Shown here: positions 48,094 through 54,045 of the stretch, in pieces | Numbering within the stretch: position 1 is the first letter of the stretch | Layout: the number at the start of each line of letters is the position of its first letter | Assembly (NCBI RefSeq): GCF_021440345.1 | Contig: NZ_JAKCNS010000066.1 | Location: 1-54,045 of the forward strand | Direction of reading: 5' to 3' | Length of the DNA: 54,045 nt | DNA from: Kluyvera intermedia | GTDB taxonomy: Bacteria > Pseudomonadota > Gammaproteobacteria > Enterobacterales > Enterobacteriaceae | Notes under the pieces: model-generated | The model's database searches: none | Told to the model about the DNA's origin: nothing | What the model saw: the letters and a program-made list of their open reading frames with translations, nothing else | Made by a program: the position numbers and the translations under genes

Positions 48094-49215
48094 ATGTCGC
48101 TGAAATTGATTAGAAGTCCGCTTTCTCTTGTGTTGGCAGGTTGTCTGGTGACGGCGTTTTCCGCCCAGGCTGATATTGTGATTGGCGTTGCTGGGCCATT
48201 TACTGGGCCAAACGCCACTTACGGCGATCAGTACTGGCACGGTGCGACTCAGGCCGCAGAGGACATTAACGCCGCTGGGGGGATCAACGGCGAAAAAATT
48301 AAACTGGTACAGGGTGATGATGCCTGCGAACCAAAACAGGCCGTGTCGGTGGCTAACCGTTTGGTCGATCAGGATAAAGTCCAGGCCGTTGTCGGTCATT
48401 TCTGCTCTTCTTCTACTATGCCTGCGTCAGAGGTTTACAGCGACGCTGGAATTATCGCTATCACCCCAGGCTCCACCAACCCGTTGATTACCGAACGCGG
48501 GATGAACGACATGTTCCGCATGTGTGGTCGTGATGACCAGCAGGGCGGGGTGGCCAGCGATTTCATCATCGACAAGCTCAAAGCCAAACGCGTGGTGATC
48601 ATTCACGACAAAGACACTTACGGACAGGGTCTGGCCGATGCCACCCGTGCGGCGCTGGCCAAACGCGGCGTGAAGGACGTGATGTATGAAGGCCTGTCGC
48701 GCGGTGAAAAAGACTTTAACGCATTAGTGACCAAAATTGGTGCCCAGAAACCGGACGTCGTGTTCTTCGGTGGCTGTCACCCAGAAGCGGGCCCGCTGGT
48801 GCGCCAGATGCGTGAGCAGGGGGTACAGGCGGCATTCTTCTCCGGCGACTGTATCGTCAATGAAGAGATGGTGACTGCGGCGGGTGGCCCACAGTATACC
48901 AAGGGCATCTATATGACCTTCGGCAAAGATCCGCGACTGCTGCCTGAGGGCAAAGCAGTTATCGAAAAATTCCGTGCCAACAAGTTTGAGCCGGAAGGCT
49001 ACACCCTTTACTCCTATGCCTCTATTCAGGCCATCGCTGCGGCGTTTAAAGCTACCGGCGGCACCGATTCAACCAAAGCCAGCGCCTGGTTGAAAGCTAA
49101 CCCGGTGGAAACCGTGATGGGCAAAAAAGCCTGGGACAGCAAAGGCGACCTGAAGGTTTCGGACTACGTCGTTTATCAGTGGGATGACAAAGGCAAATAT
49201 AAAGAAGTCGAGTAA
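48094..49215 (+). CDS. Periplasmic branched-chain amino-acid-type binding protein
   Basis: 373-residue LivJ/LivK-like substrate-binding protein for the ABC transporter encoded downstream. The signal peptide (1-26) ends FSAQA before DIVIGVAGPFTGPNATYGDQ. A LVLAGC segment within it could be read as a lipobox, but the AxA site fits the family better. A conserved Cys pair (DDACEP and HFCSSST) and the type 1 fold (VVIIHDKDTYGQGLADATR) are intact. The ligand may be Leu/Ile/Val or a related compound; it is a second, non-orthologous liv-like set. Confidence 0.9.
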   Translation: MSLKLIRSPLSLVLAGCLVTAFSAQADIVIGVAGPFTGPNATYGDQYWHGATQAAEDINAAGGINGEKIKLVQGDDACEPKQAVSVANRLVDQDKVQAVVGHFCSSSTMPASEVYSDAGIIAITPGSTNPLITERGMNDMFRMCGRDDQQGGVASDFIIDKLKAKRVVIIHDKDTYGQGLADATRAALAKRGVKDVMYEGLSRGEKDFNALVTKIGAQKPDVVFFGGCHPEAGPLVRQMREQGVQAAFFSGDCIVNEEMVTAAGGPQYTKGIYMTFGKDPRLLPEGKAVIEKFRANKFEPEGYTLYSYASIQAIAAAFKATGGTDSTKASAWLKANPVETVMGKKAWDSKGDLKVSDYVVYQWDDKGKYKEVE

Positions 49216-49277
49216 CGCTCAGCGCCGGTATGGTGACATATCGGCGCTCAATAATAGGCCTATAACAAGAGCGCACG

Positions 49278-50195
49278 ATGATGGAGACATTCTTTCTGCA
49301 GCAGTTAGTCAATGGCTTGACGCTCGGTTCAGTTTACGGATTGATAGCCATTGGTTACACCATGGTGTACGGCATTATTGGCATGATTAACTTCGCTCAC
49401 GGCGAAGTGTATATGATCTCGGCTTACCTTTGCGCTATCGGTCTGGCGCTGCTGTCCTTCTTCGGTTTGCACTCATTCCCGCTTCTGATCCTCGGCACGC
49501 TGGTGTTTACCATCGTGGTGACCGGTGTCTATGGCTGGACGATTGAGCGCATTGCATACAAACCACTGCGCAACTCGACGCGCCTGGCGCCGCTGATCTC
49601 CGCCATCGGCATGTCGTTAATTCTGCAAAACTATGCGCAAATCAGCCAGGGGCCGCGCCAGCAGGGCGTACCAACGATGCTTGACGGCGTGCTTCGTCTG
49701 CATCTTGGCGAAGGATTTGTGCAAATCACCTATACCAAAATCTTTATCCTGGTAGCCTCGTTTGCCGGGATGCTGCTGCTGACCTGGATTATCGGCCACA
49801 CCCGCTTAGGGCGGATGTGCCGCGCGGTGCAGCAGGATCGCAAAATGGCCTCCATTCTGGGGATCAACACCGACCGGGTTATTTCGCTGGTATTTATGAT
49901 TGGTGCGGCGATGGCGGGCCTTGCCGGGGTGCTGATTACCATGAACTACGGCACTTTTGATTTCTACGCCGGATTTATTATCGGCATCAAAGCGTTCACC
50001 GCTGCGGTACTCGGCGGAATTGGCTCACTGCCGGGGGCGATGCTTGGCGGGCTGCTGCTGGGGATTGCCGAAGCGCAGTTCTCCGGCATGGTGAACTCGG
50101 ACTACAAAGACGTGTTTTCCTTCGGCCTGCTGGTGGTGATCCTCATCTTCCGTCCGCAGGGCCTGCTCGGTCGCCCGATTGTGGCCAAAGTGTAG
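49278..50195 (+). CDS. livH: LivH-like ABC permease
   Basis: 305-residue permease with about eight helices. It starts METFFLQQLVNGLTLGSVYG, followed by INFAHGEVYMISAYL, the family signature; AFTAAVLGGIGSLPGAMLGG is near residue 240. It pairs with the LivM-like protein. The symbol is by family; E. coli livH belongs to another locus. Confidence 0.9.
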   Translation: MMETFFLQQLVNGLTLGSVYGLIAIGYTMVYGIIGMINFAHGEVYMISAYLCAIGLALLSFFGLHSFPLLILGTLVFTIVVTGVYGWTIERIAYKPLRNSTRLAPLISAIGMSLILQNYAQISQGPRQQGVPTMLDGVLRLHLGEGFVQITYTKIFILVASFAGMLLLTWIIGHTRLGRMCRAVQQDRKMASILGINTDRVISLVFMIGAAMAGLAGVLITMNYGTFDFYAGFIIGIKAFTAAVLGGIGSLPGAMLGGLLLGIAEAQFSGMVNSDYKDVFSFGLLVVILIFRPQGLLGRPIVAKV

Positions 50196-50204
50196 GAGCT
50201 GAAC

Positions 50205-51494
50205 ATGACAACTTTAACCGCTTCACACGATGGTTTTTCGCTTAAACGCTGCGTTCTGGACACCATTTTTTCCGGGCTGGTGGCATTAATTCTCTTTGGC
50301 CCCATCGTCGGCGTGGTGCTGGACGGCTATAGCTTTAACTTCGAAGGGCAACGGCTGGTGTGGATCATCGCGGCAGTGATGGCGGGGCGATTTCTGCTTA
50401 GCGCGTTTCTGATGACCCAGACCGGACGCCGATTTGCCACACGCTTTGAAGGCGATAGCGCCGGGGTGTACGTCCGTCCGGCGGGCTACAAAAGCCGGAT
50501 GCGCTGGGTTATCCCGTTGATGCTGGCACTGGCTATCTGCTTCCCATTCGTGGCTACCAAATATGTGCTGACCGTCGCGATCCTGGGTTTGATTTATGTC
50601 CTGCTGGGGCTCGGACTCAACATCGTGGTCGGTTTGGCCGGTCTGCTGGATCTGGGCTACGTGGCCTTCTACGCCATCGGCGCGTACGGCCTGGCGCTGG
50701 GGTATCAGTATCTGGGGCTGGGTTTCTGGTCCATGTTGCCTATTGCCGCGCTGATGGCCGCTGCCGCCGGGGCGCTGCTCGGCTTCCCGGTATTACGCAT
50801 GCACGGCGATTATCTGGCGATTGTCACTCTCGGTTTCGGCGAGATTATCCGTCTGATCCTCAATAACTGGCTGAGCTTTACCGGCGGCCCGAACGGGATC
50901 TCCGCACCGCCGCCAACTTTCTTCGGGCTTGAGTTTGGCCGCCGGGCTAAAGAGGGAGGCGTGCCGTTCCATGAGTTTTTCCATTTGAGCTACAACCCCA
51001 ACATGAAGTTTATTTTTATCTACGCGGTGTTAGTGCTGGTGGTGTTGCTGGTGCTGTACATCAAACATCGCCTGACGCGAATGCCGATTGGCCGCGCGTG
51101 GGAAGCGCTGCGTGAAGATGAAATTGCCTGCCGTTCGATGGGCCTTAACCATGTGCTGGTGAAGCTCTCGGCCTTTACTCTTGGGGCGTCAACGGCGGGG
51201 ATCGCCGGGGTGTTCTTCGCCACCTATCAAGGCTTTGTGAACCCGACTTCATTTACCTTCTTTGAATCGGCGCTGATCCTCGCCATCGTGGTGCTGGGCG
51301 GTATGGGCTCGACCGTCGGCGTGGTGCTGGCAGCCTTTGTCCTCACAGTCACCCCGGAACTGCTGCGCAGTTTTGCGGAATACCGCGTGCTGCTGTTCGG
51401 CGTGCTGATGGTGGTGATGATGATCTGGCGGCCGCGCGGCCTGATCCGTATTAATCGCAGCGGCTATGCCGTGCGTAAAGGAGTCGCACCATGA
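50205..51494 (+). CDS. livM: LivM-like ABC permease
   Basis: 429-residue permease with an extended N-terminus and about ten helices (LGLGLNIVVGLAGLLDLGYV, MHGDYLAIVTLGFGEIIRLI). The ATPase-contact region is MPIGRAWEALREDEIACRSM. The end overlaps the next gene by four bases (ATGA). Confidence 0.9.
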   Translation: MTTLTASHDGFSLKRCVLDTIFSGLVALILFGPIVGVVLDGYSFNFEGQRLVWIIAAVMAGRFLLSAFLMTQTGRRFATRFEGDSAGVYVRPAGYKSRMRWVIPLMLALAICFPFVATKYVLTVAILGLIYVLLGLGLNIVVGLAGLLDLGYVAFYAIGAYGLALGYQYLGLGFWSMLPIAALMAAAAGALLGFPVLRMHGDYLAIVTLGFGEIIRLILNNWLSFTGGPNGISAPPPTFFGLEFGRRAKEGGVPFHEFFHLSYNPNMKFIFIYAVLVLVVLLVLYIKHRLTRMPIGRAWEALREDEIACRSMGLNHVLVKLSAFTLGASTAGIAGVFFATYQGFVNPTSFTFFESALILAIVVLGGMGSTVGVVLAAFVLTVTPELLRSFAEYRVLLFGVLMVVMMIWRPRGLIRINRSGYAVRKGVAP

Positions 51495-52369
51495 ACCGCG
51501 ATGTGATTTTACGCGTGGAGCATCTGATGATGCATTTCGGCGGTATTAAAGCGCTAAACGACGTTAACCTCGAAGTGGAGCGCGGGTCGATAACCGCGCT
51601 TATCGGACCAAACGGTGCGGGAAAAACCACGGTATTTAACTGTTTGACCGGTTTCTACAAAGCCTCCGGGGGCCATATTCTGTTTAATGCGCGGGGCAAA
51701 ACCACCAACGTTATTCAGATCCTTGGGCAGAAATTCCAACCGGGCGATTGGCTGAACCCGGCGCAGCTTGGATCGCGAGTCTTCTACAAAATGTTTGGCG
51801 GCACGCATCTGGTGAATCGGGCGGGGCTGGCGCGCACGTTTCAGAATATCCGCTTATTCCGGGAGATGTCGGTGGTGGAAAACCTGCTGGTCGCCCAGCA
51901 TATGCAGGTCAACCGCAATCTGCTTGCCGGGGTATTGAATACGCCAGCCTACCGCCGGGCGGAAAGTGACGCATTGGATCGCGCTTTTTACTGGCTGGAG
52001 GTGGTGGATCTTGTTGATTGCGCTAACCGGCTGGCAGGAGAGATGTCATACGGCCAGCAGCGACGGCTGGAGATTGCGCGAGCGATGTGTACCGGGCCGG
52101 AGATTCTCTGCCTCGATGAACCTGCCGCCGGGCTGAACCCGGTGGAGACGCTGGCGTTGAGCAAAATCATCCGTTTTCTGCGGGAACATCACGCGATAAC
52201 CGTCTTACTGATCGAACATGATATGGGAATGGTGATGGAGATTTCGGACGATATTATCGTGCTCGATCATGGCGATGTGATTGCGCAGGGCAAAGCGGAG
52301 CAGATTCAACATGACGAGAAGGTGATTGCCGCCTATCTGGGCGCCAGCGAAGATGAGGTTCATCTATGA
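51491..52369 (+). CDS. livG: LivG-like ABC ATPase with a ~35-residue insertion
   Basis: 292 residues. Walker A is GPNGAGKTTVFN, the signature is MSYGQQRRLEIARAM, Walker B is ILCLDEPAAGLNPVE, and the H-loop is VLLIEHDMGMV. It is about 37 residues longer than E. coli LivG (255). The extra sequence, about residues 68-105 (TNVIQILGQKFQPGDWLNPA onward), lies between Walker A and the Q-loop region RTFQNIRLFREMSV. It overlaps the neighbours on both sides by four bases. Confidence 0.91.
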   Translation: MNRDVILRVEHLMMHFGGIKALNDVNLEVERGSITALIGPNGAGKTTVFNCLTGFYKASGGHILFNARGKTTNVIQILGQKFQPGDWLNPAQLGSRVFYKMFGGTHLVNRAGLARTFQNIRLFREMSVVENLLVAQHMQVNRNLLAGVLNTPAYRRAESDALDRAFYWLEVVDLVDCANRLAGEMSYGQQRRLEIARAMCTGPEILCLDEPAAGLNPVETLALSKIIRFLREHHAITVLLIEHDMGMVMEISDDIIVLDHGDVIAQGKAEQIQHDEKVIAAYLGASEDEVHL

Positions 52370-53082
52370 GCGAGCCGATGCTGGAGTTTCGTGAAGTGGA
52401 TGTGTTCTACGGCGTGATTCAGGCGCTTAAACAGGTGTCATTGCAGGTCAATAAGGGCGAAACCGTGTCGCTGATTGGCGCCAACGGTGCGGGAAAGTCG
52501 ACGCTGCTGATGTCAATATTCGGCCAGCCGCGGGTGCGCAGTGGTCAGATCTTGTTTGGCGGTGAGGACATCAGCCATAAATCGACCTATTTCGTCGCCT
52601 CGGCGGGCATTGCGCAGGCCCCCGAGGGGCGACGCATCTTTCCTGATATGACCGTCGAAGAAAACCTGCTGATGGGGACCATTCCAATCGGCAACAAATA
52701 TGCTGCCGAAGATCTGCAAAGCATGTTCGATCTCTTCCCGCGTCTGAAGGAACGGCGTAAACAGCGGGCGATGACCATGTCCGGTGGCGAACAGCAGATG
52801 TTGGCGATTGCCCGTGCGCTGATGAGCCGTCCCAAGCTGCTGTTGCTGGATGAACCGAGTCTGGGTCTGGCGCCGATTGTGGTGAAACAGATCTTCCAGA
52901 CATTACGCGAGCTGGCGCGAAACGGCATGACCATCTTTCTGGTTGAGCAAAACGCCCACCATGCGCTCAAACTCTCGGATCGCGGTTACGTGATGGTCAA
53001 TGGGCAAATTCGTCTTAGCGGCAGTGGCGAAGAACTATTAGGTAATGAGGATGTACGTAAGGCCTATCTGGGCGGCGTATAG
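52366..53082 (+). CDS. livF: LivF-like ABC ATPase
   Basis: 238 residues. Walker A is GANGAGKSTLLMS, the Q-loop region is AQAPEGRRIFPDMTVEENLL, the signature is MSGGEQQMLAIARAL, Walker B is LLLDEPSLGLAP, and the H-loop is FLVEQNAHHAL. Last gene of the five-gene transporter operon; same length class as E. coli LivF (237). Confidence 0.93.
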   Translation: MSEPMLEFREVDVFYGVIQALKQVSLQVNKGETVSLIGANGAGKSTLLMSIFGQPRVRSGQILFGGEDISHKSTYFVASAGIAQAPEGRRIFPDMTVEENLLMGTIPIGNKYAAEDLQSMFDLFPRLKERRKQRAMTMSGGEQQMLAIARALMSRPKLLLLDEPSLGLAPIVVKQIFQTLRELARNGMTIFLVEQNAHHALKLSDRGYVMVNGQIRLSGSGEELLGNEDVRKAYLGGV

Positions 53083-53178
53083 CGAGATGGGGTAATGATG
53101 CTGGAGTTCAGCGGTAAACTCCTGCATCATTGCCGCCTGAATCTAAGATACACGTCATCAACAACGATAGAGATAAGT

Positions 53179-53847
53179 ATGAAAACGGGACCATTAACCG
53201 AAAGCGAACTGGAATGGCTGGACGAAACGATTGCTAAGTATGCCACCGATGCGTCAATTATCGACGTCTCAGAACTCGACGGTATGCTGACCGCAGTGCT
53301 TTCGTCACCGCTGGAGATTGAACCAGCCGAGTGGATGTTCGCCGTATGGGGTGGGGCCGAGCACGTGCCGCACTGGGCGACCGACCGCGAGCGCGATCGC
53401 TTTGTCAATCTGACGCTGCAGCATATGAGCGATATTGCCGATCGTCTGAATGATTATCCCGATCAGTTCGAACCGCTGTTTGGCACTCGCGAAGAAGAAG
53501 ATCAGGAGCTGACCATCGTTGAAGAGTGGTGCTACGGCTATCTGCGCGGCGTGGGTATGAGCGATTGGACCGGTCTGCCGGAAGAACTGCAGGCGGCGCT
53601 GGATAATATTGCCCTGCATGGCGATGAAGAGAAAACCACCGAACTGGGTAAATTCACCGCCGAAGAGTACGTTGACAGCATCGATCAAATCCGCCCTTCG
53701 GCGCTGGCGCTGTATGACTACTGGATGGATAACCCAAAAGAAGCACCGGTGCAGCAGCCGATTGTTAACGCACCGAAAGTCGGCCGGAACGATCCGTGCC
53801 CGTGCGGCAGCGGAAAAAAATATAAGCAGTGCTGCTTAGCGAAATAA
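53179..53847 (+). CDS. yecA: YecA, UPF0149/SEC-C zinc-binding protein
   Basis: 222-residue protein with an N-terminal UPF0149 (YgfB-like) helical domain ([34 protein letters not shown]) and a C-terminal SEC-C motif ([18 protein letters not shown]), the zinc site shared with SecA. E. coli YecA binds ribosomes. The start at 53179 matches E. coli (MKTGPL); upstream codons to 53095 are not conserved. It closes the conserved block before tyrP in E. coli. Confidence 0.95.
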   Translation: MKTGPLTESELEWLDETIAKYATDASIIDVSELDGMLTAVLSSPLEIEPAEWMFAVWGGAEHVPHWATDRERDRFVNLTLQHMSDIADRLNDYPDQFEPLFGTREEEDQELTIVEEWCYGYLRGVGMSDWTGLPEELQAALDNIALHGDEEKTTELGKFTAEEYVDSIDQIRPSALALYDYWMDNPKEAPVQQPIVNAPKVGRNDPCPCGSGKKYKQCCLAK

Positions 53848-53855
53848 GCAAAAAG

Positions 53856-53892
53856 CCGCCTATATCTGGCGTGATATTGGCCAGATATGCGG
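53856..53892. repeat. Inverted repeat after yecA
   Basis: CCGC-CTATATCTGGC and GCCAGATAT-GCGG form a long imperfect hairpin nine bases after the yecA stop, probably terminator or mRNA-end structure. A second perfect hairpin, ATCAGCT-TCCC-AGCTGAT, follows at about 53900-53917. Confidence 0.55.
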
Positions 53893-53968
53893 TATTACGA
53901 TCAGCTTCCCAGCTGATTGCGCTCCTTGTTTACCACCTGCCATATAATCTGAGCGGCGCAAGGAGCAC

Positions 53969-54000
53969 GCAGGGGGTGGCCAATCGCCGCCGCCCCCTGC
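53969..54000. repeat. GC-rich inverted repeat near the window end
   Basis: GCAGGGGGTGGC and GCCGCCGCCCCCTGC flank a short AT stretch. No gene is associated; it may belong to the next intergenic region. Confidence 0.4.
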
Positions 54001-54045
54001 ACCCCCAGGCTCTGGCGGCAGAATAGCCGCTGCGCGGTACCCTCA

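Noticed and set aside
48119-48145. Binding protein as a lipoprotein (LVLAGC)
   Set aside because: A better AxA signal peptidase I site follows at residue 26, and related proteins in enterics are soluble periplasmic.

Overview
The window is chromosomal DNA of a motile member of the Enterobacteriaceae. Gene content and order follow the E. coli/Salmonella segment from drpB (yedR), dcm-vsr and rcsA through the fli clusters, tcy, sdiA, uvrY-uvrC, pgsA and the glyW-cysT-leuZ tRNAs to yecA. It is probably neither E. coli nor Salmonella. mapA (yedP) is missing between yodD and dgcQ, the proteins are recognisable but diverged, and a second liv-type ABC operon sits before yecA. A relative near Enterobacter, Lelliottia, Kosakonia or Citrobacter fits, but the genus cannot be fixed from this sequence alone.

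Layout. Positions 1-9.2 kb hold drpB, yedJ, dcm-vsr (cytosine methylation and mismatch repair), yedA, yedI, yodC, dgcQ (c-di-GMP synthesis), the sRNA DsrA, yodD, dsrB and rcsA with an upstream RcsAB-type box. Positions 9.4-27.2 kb are the flagellar region: fliRQPONMLKJIHGF on the minus strand, fliE, yedD, fliTSD, fliC, fliA and fliZ. An ERIC element lies between fliI and fliJ. Positions 27.3-35.5 kb carry cystine/cysteine metabolism and uptake (tcyJ, dcyD, tcyL, tcyN), sdiA, yecF, uvrY, uvrC and pgsA. The three tRNA genes lie at 35.6-35.9 kb.

Island. A 127-bp near-perfect direct repeat made of the 3' end of leuZ plus its terminator (35839-35965 and 46038-46164) bounds a 10.2-kb insertion with no visible integrase. 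It carries a five-gene, translationally overlapping operon: a sigma-70-family factor with N-terminal ankyrin repeats, a GHKL/MORC-type ATPase, a Z1-domain superfamily II helicase, a PD-(D/E)XK (DUF4420-like) nuclease and an AIPR protein. The last four match the composition of predicted MORC/Z1 restriction-like defence systems (Iyer, Abhiman and Aravind 2008). The ankyrin-sigma fusion, the absence of a methyltransferase in the operon, G8 and G9 tracts inside the Z1 and AIPR genes, and a paired 15-bp palindromic operator upstream are the most unusual features of the window. A decayed IS903-like end follows the operon.

Positions 46.3-53.8 kb return to chromosome: a beta-lactamase-fold lipoprotein, a five-gene liv-type branched-chain amino-acid (or related) ABC transporter operon, and yecA. 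The last ~200 bp hold only inverted repeats.
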